In this document: positions 18,350-27,494 of the stretch, piece by piece | Numbering within the stretch: position 1 is the stretch's first letter | Layout: the number at the start of each line of letters is the position of its first letter | Notes under the pieces: model-generated | The model's input: the letters and a program-made list of their open reading frames with translations, nothing else | What the model was told of the DNA's origin: nothing | The model's database searches: none | Made by a program: the position numbers and the translations under genes | NCBI GenBank assembly: GCA_002499445.1 | Contig: DALS01000063.1 | Location: forward strand, 1-58,269 | DNA from: Methanosarcina sp. UBA293 | GTDB lineage: Archaea; Halobacteriota; Methanosarcinia; Methanosarcinales; Methanosarcinaceae | Length of the DNA: 58,269 nt | Reading direction: 5' to 3'

Positions 18350-19543
18350 ATGTATATGAACTTTGAAGAAGTTGATGATTTTGTTTATAAGGTTATTGGA
18401 ACAATAGGATCCGATCAGAAGAAATTGTCCTCTGCAGTTAACTTTACCATGCAGCTTGCAGAAGAAAAATCCATTTCTCCCAACACCCTGCTTGACCTTT
18501 CCAAAGCCTGCAAGCAGCAGAAAATGGTCATGGAAGAATATGTTTTCGCAAAAGCCTGTCTCATCCAGGCTTCCGGAAAACTTCGTGAAGCTGCCTGCTT
18601 TGCACTGGGTACTGCAGCACATGTTCTGGGCTTTTGTCTTGAAGCAAAAAAAAGTTATCTAGAGGTTCTAAAAGACAATCCAGAGAACGGAGATGTAAGG
18701 TGTGCGTATGCCGAGCTTCTTTTAGATCTAGGAAAAACTGAAGATGCTGAGAAGGAATATAAAACAGTACTTGGATTCTCTCCAGAGCATGTAAAAGCAA
18801 ATGCAGGGTATGCTTACCTCCTTAACGAGTATGGGTGTGCAAGTGAGGCCGAAGAACATTACTCAAGGGCACTTGCAGTTGATCCTAACTATGTCCCTGC
18901 CAGGGGAGGATATGCAAACCTGCTTTTTGAACAGGGAAGGATCAGAGATGCAGAAAAACAATACAGGCTTGCAATAGAACTTGACCCTGAAGACCCAAGC
19001 CTCCACCATAACTGTGGAGTTTTGCTTTCTTTCCTGGGACGCCTTTTAGAAGCTGAAGTTGAATATAGAAAAGCTCTCTCTCTTAATCCAAGGCACAGAC
19101 GGACTCTTTTTAACTATGGGAATCTCCTTGCAAGAGAAGGTAGGGTCTCAGAAGCCGAAGCTCAGTACATAGAAGCTCTCGTCCTTGATCAAAACGATGC
19201 AAAAGTCCATTCCAATTATGCAAATCTCCTAGCCAGATTTGGAAGACGGTATGAAGCTGAAATAGAATACAAGAAAGCACTCAGTCTTGACCCAGAAAGT
19301 GTTGAGGGACACTACAGCTACGGAAACCTTCTTTCTGAGATGGAGCGCTTTGAAGAAGCCGAGAAAAAATATAAGAAGGCTATTGCCCTGAACCCCTATT
19401 ATCCTCCTATTCACTACAGCTACGGTCTTCTATTAACAAAGATGGGGCACTTTGACGATGCGAATAAAGAACACAAGAGTGCCATGCAGCTCGATCCGGA
19501 TATAGGAAGTAAAATGACAGAAACCTGGATTATCCTGGACTAA
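18350..19543 (+). CDS. TPR protein, paralogue A
   Basis: 397 residues. The N-terminal about 95 residues form an alpha-helical domain not made of TPRs (NFEEVDDFVYKVIGTIGSDQ ...), shared with the protein at 21648. Residues about 95-390 are about nine TPRs whose consensus YGNLLAREGR-EAE-Y-KAL-LDP is well kept. GAGGTG lies just before the first ATG; alignment with the paralogue favours the second ATG at 18356. It is cytoplasmic and probably a protein-interaction scaffold. A PPP phosphatase and a second TPR protein lie close by, which hints at a signalling assembly, though their strands differ. Confidence 0.85.
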   Translation: MYMNFEEVDDFVYKVIGTIGSDQKKLSSAVNFTMQLAEEKSISPNTLLDLSKACKQQKMVMEEYVFAKACLIQASGKLREAACFALGTAAHVLGFCLEAKKSYLEVLKDNPENGDVRCAYAELLLDLGKTEDAEKEYKTVLGFSPEHVKANAGYAYLLNEYGCASEAEEHYSRALAVDPNYVPARGGYANLLFEQGRIRDAEKQYRLAIELDPEDPSLHHNCGVLLSFLGRLLEAEVEYRKALSLNPRHRRTLFNYGNLLAREGRVSEAEAQYIEALVLDQNDAKVHSNYANLLARFGRRYEAEIEYKKALSLDPESVEGHYSYGNLLSEMERFEEAEKKYKKAIALNPYYPPIHYSYGLLLTKMGHFDDANKEHKSAMQLDPDIGSKMTETWIILD

Positions 19544-19785
19544 AATTCCTGGACTGAAATAAAAATCCAGAGATTATTCAGGGTTTATCAAAACCTGTTT
19601 TAGGATTATCAAAACTTGTTCAAGGATTAGAATAACATCCAACTTCGGCACTCTCTTTTTACTTTGATTAAACCCTGGATATAGATAGATATGTTAAAAA
19701 TCTCTTGGTGTGAAGTTTTAGCAAAAAGACGGTTCAACCAAAGTAAGCTTTCCTTCTGGGCAAATTTTCTGAGTAAGCTTTTTTT

Positions 19786-20604
19786 TCACTTCTGCCGGCT
19801 CCCGAAGACAAACAGTTTTATCTCTTCTTTTTCAAGCAGGGCAAAAGCCGCTGCATTCCCAAGTCCAACATAATCCGGGCAAGAAAATAAGGAGAGTAGT
19901 TTTCCGTCAAACCACCATTTATATCCATTTTCAAGGGCAGTATGACCTCTTACTATCCTTTTCAGGTTATTTGTATCTAAAAAACCTTCTACAATATCTG
20001 GCCCAAATTCCTTTACAGTTGAACCTCTGGTTGAGGTAGTGAGTCCTGGACGTTTCGAAGGATCATTCCAGAGATAGGAAAAGGCTTCTTCCTTCCTGAT
20101 ATTATCAATGCTGCTGGTTCCGTTAATCCCGCCATGTACACAAAATGTATGTCCCGAAAGTACAGCTGCTATTGGCATTTTATCGTATGTTTGGCTGACT
20201 CTCAAGAGAAACTCCAGATCTAAACCTACTTCCTCAAAAAAACCATAGTAGAGATTCATATCCACAGTTTCGTGATTTCCCCTAAGCAAGAATATATGCT
20301 CAGGATCTTCAAGCTTCAACCGGAAAAGCCTTACAAGAACTTCGGTACCTTGTGGGCCTCGATCCACATAATCCCCAAGAAAAAGAATGTTTTTACAATT
20401 CATTTCTTCCCTTTTTCCCATTACGAAATTAAGAGCCTGAAGATTTCCGTGAATATCCCCAATAATCATTACCGGATCAGCATTAATTCGAAGCACGGTT
20501 TGTTCTGCTCCTAAAATACGATCTATTTTCGGGAGAAGAAGAAGCAGTTCTTCTTTTGTGGCAGTTTTCTTGGAAAACGTTCCTAATACCTTTCCTGACA
20601 CCAT
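19786..20604 (-). CDS. PPP-family serine/threonine protein phosphatase
   Basis: 272 residues with all metallophosphatase signatures in order: GDIHGN (about 50), GDYVDRGP (about 78), LLRGNHETVD (about 105), a FCVHGGINGT block (about 155) and IVRGHTALENG (about 225). These supply the two-metal site. It is shorter than eukaryotic PP1/PP2A and fits archaeal PPP enzymes that remove phosphate from Ser/Thr. It is cytoplasmic. It lies convergent with the TPR gene, and its stop is 243 bp from that of the TPR gene. The target proteins are unknown. Confidence 0.93.
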   Translation of the reverse strand: MVSGKVLGTFSKKTATKEELLLLLPKIDRILGAEQTVLRINADPVMIIGDIHGNLQALNFVMGKREEMNCKNILFLGDYVDRGPQGTEVLVRLFRLKLEDPEHIFLLRGNHETVDMNLYYGFFEEVGLDLEFLLRVSQTYDKMPIAAVLSGHTFCVHGGINGTSSIDNIRKEEAFSYLWNDPSKRPGLTTSTRGSTVKEFGPDIVEGFLDTNNLKRIVRGHTALENGYKWWFDGKLLSLFSCPDYVGLGNAAAFALLEKEEIKLFVFGSRQK

Positions 20605-21032
20605 GGGCTCACCCCATTCAAGATTCTCTTTAGAGCAAACAAGGCTCTTTTTGGGAGCAAAGCTGAGTATTTCAGATGGTTTTCTTAGGGAAGCCTATTG
20701 AAAAAACCATTACATATGAAAAGGAATTTTCAAGCAATAAACTTTTTCAGGCCTCAAAGAAAATTTTCTAAGCATCCATAGTATGCCATTAGGTTCCGAA
20801 TTTTCGTTTGTAAAGGCAAGCTTATAAGTGTCAAATCCTAAAACCAAGTATTTATAGACTTAAAAGTTAAAGCAATTAGAAGTAAAACGATTATAAGAAA
20901 GCAATTAGAAATAAAGCATAGAGTAAAGTGATTGGAAGTAAAACAATTAGATGTCTAGAGAATTAAAATCCCGAAACTAGATAAATAATAAGGCTTTATC
21001 CAGCATATATTTGTGGCGGCGGGGGCAGAATA
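20605..21032. other. Divergent spacer with degenerate repeats
   Basis: About 430 bp between divergent genes. Between 20870 and 20952 a word like AGCAATTAGAAGTAAAACGAT recurs with changes three to four times. No gene was found. Confidence 0.4.
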
Positions 21033-21422
21033 GTGGAGCTTGATATCAATGAGCAGGATCCTGAAGACATGGATCTTACAGATATTGTACTTGAATATGA
21101 TGATGTTGTTTCTGCAATTTCAGTTCTGGAAAAGCGCAGAGAGGAGTTGAGAACTCGTATCTTAGATGTTCTGGCGGAAAAAGATATTGATGTATTGAGA
21201 ATAGGGAATGTGGAACTCAGGCGACAGAAGGTTGAGTGGAAGCTCTGGCGCATTAACAGGTTAAAATCTTATCTCATGAAGAAGGATCTTTGGGATATAG
21301 TTGAATCAGTCGATAGGAGAATTCTCAGCCGGTTGATAGAAAAAGGAATCCTGACTGAAGAGGAACTTAAAGGTACATACGATATAGAGACACGGTACAG
21401 CCTGCATGTAAGCAGGGTCTGA
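21033..21422 (+). CDS. Small helical protein of unknown function
   Basis: 129 residues from GTG 21033. The N-terminus is acidic (ELDINEQDPEDMDLTDIV). Residues about 25-60 look like a coiled coil (SAISVLEKRREELRTRILDV). A basic-aromatic block follows (RRQKVEWKLWRINRLKSYL), and the C-terminus ends with TRYSLHVSRV. No family was recognised; the long helix followed by a basic patch is a layout seen in nucleic-acid or phage-type accessory proteins, but this is speculative. The upstream GGCGGCGGGGGCAGAATA does not provide a standard RBS, so the start is tentative. Confidence 0.6.
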   Translation: MELDINEQDPEDMDLTDIVLEYDDVVSAISVLEKRREELRTRILDVLAEKDIDVLRIGNVELRRQKVEWKLWRINRLKSYLMKKDLWDIVESVDRRILSRLIEKGILTEEELKGTYDIETRYSLHVSRV

Positions 21423-21647
21423 ATGAAATTTTTTAGAGGAGTAGTCTATCTCATCCTCTCTTTCCTCTTTCCTGATTTACCTTAGGTATGGTTAATTGAT
21501 TGTTTTCAGTATGTATGAAGAATTGATTATTTTTAGTATGTATGAAGATCACCTTTATAATTTTATTATCAAAGGTTATAAAGCGAGTTATTTATATCCA
21601 GCCGGGTAAACTCTCTTTAGAAAATAGATTTCTGGAGGTTTTTAGGT

Positions 21648-22697
21648 ATGCAGTTTGATGCTGTAGACAAGCTGGTTTTCCATATAATCGAACAGGTCGC
21701 AGCCGATAACTGTGACCTCGATAAGGCCGTTGAGTTTGTCGTTTCCTTCTCAAACGAGCATTCACTTTCCCAGGAAATCCTGCTGAAACTTTCATCTATT
21801 TTTGATAGCGACTCAATGTACAGGGAAAAGTATGTAATCACCAGAGCTTGTGCTTCCCTATTTTCAGAAAGAATCCGGGAAGATGCGCTCATTGAGGCAG
21901 GAAAAACAGCTTTTCTGCTTGGACTTGATGAGCTTGCTAAGCGGGAATTCAAAGAAATGTTAGAAGAAAGTCCAAAAAATATTGAAGCTCTTTGCGGTTA
22001 TGGGTCAGTTCTGGCAAGAGAGGGGAAAACCGAAGCTGCAAGGCTCCACTACGAGAAAACTCTGGAAATTAATCCTTTTCATATAGATACACTTTGCAAC
22101 TATGGCTGCCTGCTTTATCGCCTCAAGAAAATGGACGAAGCCGAAGAGGTATACAGAAGAGTTTTGATTCTTGACCGGGAAAATGTGAGAGCCCACTGCG
22201 GATATGGAATTCTACTTTCCAAAAGTGGAGAAAGGACTAAAGCAAGCTACCACTATACTCAAGCTCTTAAGCTTAACCCTAACCATGTGGAATCCAATTT
22301 TCGTTTTGCTCGCCTCCTTGAAGAAATGAAAGAACCCCTTGATGCTGAAAAACATTACATAGTAGCCCTCAAAGCTGATTCTGAAGATCCACGTCCACAT
22401 CTGTTCTATGCTCGTTTGCTTGCAGAATACGGGTTCATTCGTGGGGCAAGAGTACACTTCAGGTATGCTCTAAAACTAAACCCTGAAAATGTTGAAGCTC
22501 ATTGCGAGTACGCCAAGCTGCTTGCAAGATTCGGGCACAGGCACGAAGCTGAAGTCCAGTACAAAAAAGCCCTTGAGCTTGACCCCGAACATTTCGGAAC
22601 TCTGTGCGGATACGCGGATTTGCTAAAAGAAAAAGGGCGGTACGCAGACGCAGAAGAAATTTGCAGGCAGGCTGAGTACTTTAAACGGAGTGCTTGA
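21648..22697 (+). CDS. TPR protein, paralogue B
   Basis: 349 residues. Same layout as the protein at 18350: N-terminal helical domain (about 1-95, QFDAVDKLVFHIIEQVAADN ...) and then about seven TPRs (NVEAHCEYAKLLARFGHRHE etc.). GGAGGT sits upstream of ATG 21648. The last codons and the stop lie inside the first copy of a 29-bp tandem repeat (22674-22760), so the C-terminus has been set by repeat expansion. It is probably a cytoplasmic scaffold. The shared N-domain suggests a duplication before the phosphatase and small protein gene came to lie between the copies. Confidence 0.87.
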   Translation: MQFDAVDKLVFHIIEQVAADNCDLDKAVEFVVSFSNEHSLSQEILLKLSSIFDSDSMYREKYVITRACASLFSERIREDALIEAGKTAFLLGLDELAKREFKEMLEESPKNIEALCGYGSVLAREGKTEAARLHYEKTLEINPFHIDTLCNYGCLLYRLKKMDEAEEVYRRVLILDRENVRAHCGYGILLSKSGERTKASYHYTQALKLNPNHVESNFRFARLLEEMKEPLDAEKHYIVALKADSEDPRPHLFYARLLAEYGFIRGARVHFRYALKLNPENVEAHCEYAKLLARFGHRHEAEVQYKKALELDPEHFGTLCGYADLLKEKGRYADAEEICRQAEYFKRSA

Positions 22698-22837
22698 TAA
22701 CCGAGTACTTTAAACAGAGTGCTTGATAACCGAGTACTTTAAACGGAGTGCTTGATAACTGGGTTAGTACAGCCTCACAGTAAACGATCAGTACAACCTC
22801 ACAGTAAACGATCAGTACAACCTCACAGTAAACGGTC
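22674..22837. repeat. Two adjacent tandem arrays: 3 x 29 bp and 3 x 24 bp
   Basis: The first unit, GAGTACTTTAAACGGAGTGC plus TTGATAACC, occurs at 22674-22702, 22703-22731 and 22732-22760. The second unit, AGTACAACCTCACAGTAAAC plus GATC, occurs at 22766-22789, 22790-22813 and 22814-22837, with a decayed fourth copy after it. The first array starts inside the TPR gene and the second runs into the stop of the convergent DUF434-type gene. Confidence 0.9.
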
Positions 22838-23561
22838 AGTATAACCTTAAAGGTTCAATTTCCATTTTTTCCATCAGGCAGGCAGGGATATCGAGTATCT
22901 TCAGAACTGAATCTATAATAATTCCGTCTGAAGTAGCCACAATTACATTGTTTTCTGGATCTCCTCCCTTTGCTTTGAGCTCGAAATCCGCAGTTTTTGA
23001 GGTTTTTGCCTCGCCTGAGATTCCATATTCTTTCAGTTTGTGACGGATAAAACCTGCAAGCTCTCCGCTCCGGCTGACCTGGGCGTCAAAAAGAAAAATG
23101 ACCGACTTTGGACCTGTTTCGGAAAGAAAGTCTAGGATTGTGTTGAGGGCTTCCTCAATATCTTCTGCCTGTTTTACCTTGCTGAAATAATATCGGGTAT
23201 CTCTTATGTAACCATCATCACAGAACCACATGGGTTCTTTTTTTAACAAGCTGTCCACACTCAGCAGGACATTGTACCCGTCAAGGAGAAGGTTCCTATC
23301 TTTTATGTCTGTACAGGCCACTTTTTTATTGATCCTGGAAACAATCCTGTCTGGGGGCATAATTACCCTTGTGAGGATATGTCGTTCTTCCAGGCTGAGC
23401 TGAAAGTGGTCAGCCACGAACCGGATAGTTGAAAATTTGGGATATCCCCATCGGAGTATGCTTCGAATATCTCTTGCAGGCCTGAGTAATTTTTCTTTGA
23501 GTAAATCCTCTTTTAGACAGGAGCCGGAAAAATTAGCTGAACTTTCATGCAGGTCTCTCAT
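22836..23561 (-). CDS. DUF434/DUF5616-type protein
   Basis: 241 residues from ATG 23561, chosen because AGGAG lies about 10 nt upstream; a longer frame to 23636 has no RBS. The N-terminal part (RDIRSILRWGYPKFSTIRFVADHFQLSLEERHIL ... VMPP) matches the DUF434 pattern. The C-terminal part (LLLDGYNVLLSVDSLL ... FLFDAQVSRSGELAGFI ... VATSDGIIIDSV) looks like a NYN/PIN-type nuclease fold, with several conserved Asp residues (DGYN, FDAQ, TSDG). The function is unproven; nuclease activity is inference. It is convergent with the TPR gene, and the two stops are separated by the tandem repeats. Confidence 0.75.
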   Translation of the reverse strand: MRDLHESSANFSGSCLKEDLLKEKLLRPARDIRSILRWGYPKFSTIRFVADHFQLSLEERHILTRVIMPPDRIVSRINKKVACTDIKDRNLLLDGYNVLLSVDSLLKKEPMWFCDDGYIRDTRYYFSKVKQAEDIEEALNTILDFLSETGPKSVIFLFDAQVSRSGELAGFIRHKLKEYGISGEAKTSKTADFELKAKGGDPENNVIVATSDGIIIDSVLKILDIPACLMEKMEIEPLRLY

Positions 23562-23769
23562 TAACGGTTGTCTCCTTTTAGGAAGGAAGTTCTTTAAATC
23601 AGTGAAGATATATGTTATATATACATATTTGCGCAAATAAAAATAATATGTGATCTCAGGCGTTTAGTTTGCCTCTTTGGTTTGCCTTTTTGGATTTTCC
23701 GGTTCTGTTCAGTTTTATCTTGGTTCTCAACTGTGAGCTAACTCACGGTTCCGGCTGGAGGGTTAAATT

Positions 23770-24750
23770 ATGGAAGTATTATGGCTGGCTCAGGAAGAAG
23801 TAAAAAGTGTTATGGATATGAAATCTGATATGCAGGTGGTGGAAAGGGCTTTCAGGCAGCATGGGCTTGGCAGGGTCCAGATGCCTCCTAAATCCTACCT
23901 TTATTATACCGCTTATAACGGGGATCTGCGGACAATGCCTGCATATCTTGAAGAAGAGAATATTACTGGTGTAAAAATTGTAAATGTTCACCCATCAAAT
24001 CCAGCTCGTGGGCTTCCCACTGTAATGGCGCTTATTGTTCTTATTTCCCCGGAAACAGGCGCTCCTATAGCAGTTATGGATGGGACCTATCTAACCGATA
24101 TCAGGACCGGAGCCGCTGGAGGAATAGCCGCAAAATACCTTGCAAGGAAGGATTCAAAGGTTATAGGTATGGTTGGGGCCGGAAACCAGGCAAAAGCCCA
24201 GCTCCGAGCTCTTTGTGAAGTTTTTGAGCCCGAATTGGTAAAAGTTGTTTCCAGGAAAAAAGAGAGCTCTGAACAGTTTATCCGGGAAATGGCAGATATT
24301 ACCCCTTGCGAAATTCGCCATGAAGAAAAAATAGAAAAGGTCTGCAACTGCGACATCCTTGTCACGACCACTCCTACCAGAAAACCCATCGTAAAGGCTC
24401 ATTGGATCAAAAAAGGTACTCACATAAATGCGATAGGAGCCGATGCGATAGGAAAAGAAGAACTTGACCCTGAACTTTTAATTCGTTCCAAAATAATTGT
24501 AGACGACATGGTCCAGGCGCTCCATTCTGGAGAAGTAAATGTTCCTCTCTCCAAGCACTACATTTCAGAGAACGATATCCATGCCCAGCTCGGCGAAGTG
24601 ATAACAGGCCTTAAACCGGGCAGGACAAGTGAAGATGAGATTACAATCTTTGACTCTACAGGTCTTGCAATTGAGGACGTTGCAAGCGCGCACCTAGTTT
24701 ATGAAAGGGCTATTAGTAAAGGACTAGGCAGGCAGATCCGGATGTTTTAA
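23770..24750 (+). CDS. ala: Alanine dehydrogenase (ornithine cyclodeaminase family)
   Basis: 326 residues, as in the archaeal AlaDH/OCD/mu-crystallin family. Features: substrate-binding LRTMPAYLEEENITGVKIVN, MDGTYLTDIRTGAAGGIAAKYLA and the NAD-binding GMVGAGNQAKAQL motif near residue 137, ending with FDSTGLAIEDVASAHLVYERA. The archaeal enzyme converts pyruvate, ammonia and NADH to alanine reversibly. Ornithine cyclodeaminase cannot be excluded by eye. GGAGGG precedes ATG 23770. It is monocistronic, followed by a repeat-bearing spacer. Confidence 0.88.
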   Translation: MEVLWLAQEEVKSVMDMKSDMQVVERAFRQHGLGRVQMPPKSYLYYTAYNGDLRTMPAYLEEENITGVKIVNVHPSNPARGLPTVMALIVLISPETGAPIAVMDGTYLTDIRTGAAGGIAAKYLARKDSKVIGMVGAGNQAKAQLRALCEVFEPELVKVVSRKKESSEQFIREMADITPCEIRHEEKIEKVCNCDILVTTTPTRKPIVKAHWIKKGTHINAIGADAIGKEELDPELLIRSKIIVDDMVQALHSGEVNVPLSKHYISENDIHAQLGEVITGLKPGRTSEDEITIFDSTGLAIEDVASAHLVYERAISKGLGRQIRMF

Positions 24751-25183
24751 AACCACGGGTCTAGCAAATTTTTATAAAAAACGCTTGCTCACAAACTTTT
24801 TCAAAAAAAGTTTGATCAAAAACTCGTAGCAACGGCATAAAGGCGTGATCAACCGGCACAACGGTTGTGTTTGATCAAAAACACCTAACAACGGCGTAAC
24901 GGCGTGATCAACCGGCGCAACGGTTGCGGCCCAACGGTTGCGATGGAATGGTTGTGTTTGATCAAAACCTGATGGGGAGAAATCGGAATTGATAGCTGGG
25001 ATTTAATCTGCCAAAAAGCCTTATGGAAAATTTGAGTATAATTGTTTGAATAATATTATAAAGTTGGATGACTAAAGCGGTCCAGAGAAATTAAGCGCAG
25101 ATCTGGTGCTTATTCGTTATTGGTGTAACTGGCTTTAATTATCACTATTATTATTATTCGATCGACAATTCAAAAAACGTTTT
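24751..25183. repeat. Spacer with diverged GATCAA/ACGGTTG repeats
   Basis: Between about 24805 and 24966 a composite unit occurs about twice: GCAACGGCRTAAMGGCGTG, then ATCAACCGGCRCAACGGTTG, then TGTTTGATCAAAA. Shorter CAACGGTTG words occur within it (24856, 24920, 24932 region). The unit is richer in GC than its surroundings. The rest of the spacer, up to the convergent TctA-like gene, shows nothing. Confidence 0.65.
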
Positions 25184-26584
25184 TTACAAAAAGTACAGGA
25201 TTACAGGTAGTAAAATGACTCCCATTGCATGGGATTTTCTGACATTCATAAAGGACGAGAGCATGCCTATAGGAGTTGAGATCACAAAAATGAAAAAACC
25301 GAAAGTCCCTGTGAAAAGATAAACCATCACTCCAAGCCCGATAAGAACGCCTGCACAGAGTTTATTATAATCAACTTTCTTTAGAAGGAGATGGGCATTG
25401 TTTCCTATCCAGACCGTGGAAAAGTAGGAAAAAATGGCTGTTAATACCATAGTGGCAAAAAAGAGCAGCAGTACAGGTAATTCAAGTATATTTGTTCCTA
25501 GGATATCTTCTATGGCAACCATTGCTCCGCTTCGGGTTCTTCCTATTACTACAAAGGCTACCAGCCCAAAAATTGCATTAGCCGTATTCACTCCGGAATT
25601 TGAAACTATGAATTCCTTTGAACTATCAAGCGTTTCAGGGTTACTGGCGTAAGGGTCAGAATAAAGAGAGGTTCTGAACCTTCTAGGCTCAGGCTTGGAG
25701 GTTTTTTTCTTAAGTGGGATTCTGTCAAAATCGACTTTTGCAATAAGACCTGTCAGAAGTGCTGCAACTGCTGAGGAAAGACCTGGCAGCCATGCCATAA
25801 GCGAGCCTGCTGCACTACCTGTCAAAATCCCCCTGAGGATTCTTTTTCGAGAAAGCCTGAGTGCAGAAACAGATTCCTCGGGGATTTTCGAGCTTGTGAG
25901 GAGGCTTATAATTAGTTGGGATGCCCCAAAAAGCCCGCTCAGCAGAGGCAGGAGGATAGACGGCTCCCCAAAGTTAACAACCGGAACCATAAGAGATTCT
26001 CTTGCAAAAGCGAAGAGCCCAAGTACGCCCGTGATCAAAAACAAAACCAGGGCAAAAGCTTTGTGTTTATACTTTGCAAGAGAGCCTTTCTTCTTTGAAT
26101 CTTCACCCTTTTCAGTTGCAAGCATGAGAAACACGATAAAAATAAGAATCCATGCCATACGTCCTTCAAGATAAGGATAGATAGCCTTAAAGAAAAGAGA
26201 AAGCGGTAGCACGAAAAAAAGGGAAGCCACTACAGAGCCTGCGCTTCCGAGTGCTGAAAGACGGACTGCTTCAGCCCCTGCTCCGTCAAGCAGAAGCCTG
26301 TGTCCTGGCAGAACCATGAGCGCGGTGTCTCCATCCGGCGCCCCTAAAAATATTGAAGGAATTATGTCATGAAATGTTTGAGAGAGCGCATTTGAGAGGA
26401 TAATCACAGCTATGTAAAAAGGTGAAAGCCCTCTTTCAGCCAGGAAAGGCACAAGGGCTACAAGAGCAAGCGCAAAATTGTTATTATGTATTCCAGGCAG
26501 GAGCCCGGAAATTATACCAAGCAGGTAACCTCCTAAAACTGAAAAAAGGAGTAAGGGCAATGAGATATCTTCCACTACAGCCAA
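25184..26584 (-). CDS. TctA-like membrane permease (DUF112)
   Basis: 466 residues with about ten to eleven TM helices. The N-terminal GIISGLLPGIHNNNFALALVALVP and internal GSAAGSLMAWLPGLSSAVAALLTG are the paired PGL motifs of the TctA/TTT permease family. Bacterial TctA needs TctB and a binding protein; none is nearby, as is usual for archaeal stand-alone members. Substrate unknown, possibly a carboxylate. Start ATG or an equivalent at 26584. It is monocistronic. Confidence 0.82.
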   Translation of the reverse strand: MAVVEDISLPLLLFSVLGGYLLGIISGLLPGIHNNNFALALVALVPFLAERGLSPFYIAVIILSNALSQTFHDIIPSIFLGAPDGDTALMVLPGHRLLLDGAGAEAVRLSALGSAGSVVASLFFVLPLSLFFKAIYPYLEGRMAWILIFIVFLMLATEKGEDSKKKGSLAKYKHKAFALVLFLITGVLGLFAFARESLMVPVVNFGEPSILLPLLSGLFGASQLIISLLTSSKIPEESVSALRLSRKRILRGILTGSAAGSLMAWLPGLSSAVAALLTGLIAKVDFDRIPLKKKTSKPEPRRFRTSLYSDPYASNPETLDSSKEFIVSNSGVNTANAIFGLVAFVVIGRTRSGAMVAIEDILGTNILELPVLLLFFATMVLTAIFSYFSTVWIGNNAHLLLKKVDYNKLCAGVLIGLGVMVYLFTGTFGFFIFVISTPIGMLSSFMNVRKSHAMGVILLPVILYFL

Positions 26585-27120
26585 CCATCCAGAGCTTGAC
26601 CTAAGATTTTAAGATTTCTACTGATAATTGTGATTATTTCTATTTATAGATATTTTAAGTGTCCGAATGGAAAGAGATTATTTATTGTCAAGATCAACAT
26701 TGAGAAAATAATTAGTTATTATTAGAAAAACGATTAGTTAGCAGTGAGAAAATAATTGGAATTTAAGAAAAGGGAGAAAAAATGGTATAAGGGAGAGAAA
26801 AATATAGAATGAAAAAATTACTATTCAATGAAGTAAATTGCGGATAACAAGTATGGATTTTATACTGCAAAAATTGAAGGATCAGTTTAATTGTATTAAA
26901 TCCTAAAATTTTAGTTTATATTGTGTAGAACTTATACTATAAATATTTTTTGTAAGAATTCAGACATTTTTTATGAAAAGTTAATAATTCGAGATAATCT
27001 TAGTTAATCTGAGCGATAAGCCGCTTAAAATTTTGAGTGTTTCTTATCACATCAAAGAAGAAGAAAAATCATTTCCATTCATGTTTTATGTATGGCCGAT
27101 ATTCTATATCATGCAGACTT
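26585..27120. other. AT-rich spacer without recognised gene
   Basis: First part of a 1.7-kb gene-poor gap. Degenerate GAGAAAATAATTAGTTATTATTAG-like words recur between 26700 and 26765. A possible TATA box (TTCTATATC, about 27102-27110) lies ahead of the structured RNA region. Confidence 0.4.
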
Positions 27121-27404
27121 AAATGCTAATTTTGAACGGGGTTCATGAGTAGCATTTAGCGAAAACGCAGGGCAAGGAAGCTGAGGTTCGCCATTCCTCA
27201 ACCTACCCTGGTAAAAACAATGCCTCACCTGAATAAGAAAGACATTGAGGTTTTTGCCATTCCTCAATCTTTAAGTCCAGGAGAGGTTTCCAAGAGGAAA
27301 CGGAAATGAGGTTTGCCATTCCTCACTCCAGTTTCCAGATTTCAGAAGCAGAAAGGAAGTGAGAGACAAATCCCTCTCTATACTTTTTTACCTCTCACTT
27401 CAGC
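27121..27404 (+). ncRNA. Candidate structured RNA with three same-loop hairpins
   Basis: Three hairpins share stem and loop: TGAGG-TTCGCCATT-CCTCA (27182-27200), ATTGAGG-TTTTTGCCATT-CCTCAAT (27244-27268) and TGAGG-TTTGCCATT-CCTCA (27307-27325). More helices lie around them: AAATGCTA/TAGCATTT (27121-27128 with 27150-27157), GTTTCC-AAGA-GGAAAC (27286-27301) and a long GAAGTGAGAG/CTCTCACTTC pair (27355-27364 with 27391-27400) enclosing a run of T. Coding potential is absent. Strand is inferred from the TATA-like TTCTATATC upstream and the T-run at the right end. Loops reading GCCAUU and stems with CCUC could pair with Shine-Dalgarno/start regions. Transcription is not shown by sequence. Confidence 0.5.
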
Positions 27405-27494
27405 TCTCTTCTAACTGTATAACAGTTCTGCTTTTAATAAACCAGTTTCTCTTGAGTTAGCCTTTAGTTTCTAGCCAATTCTCTACGTTGGCTA

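Noticed and set aside
27121..27404. Identity with the known nitrogen-responsive sRNA154 of M. mazei
   Set aside because: No GGTA-N6-TACC type operator is visible upstream, and I cannot verify the sequence from memory.
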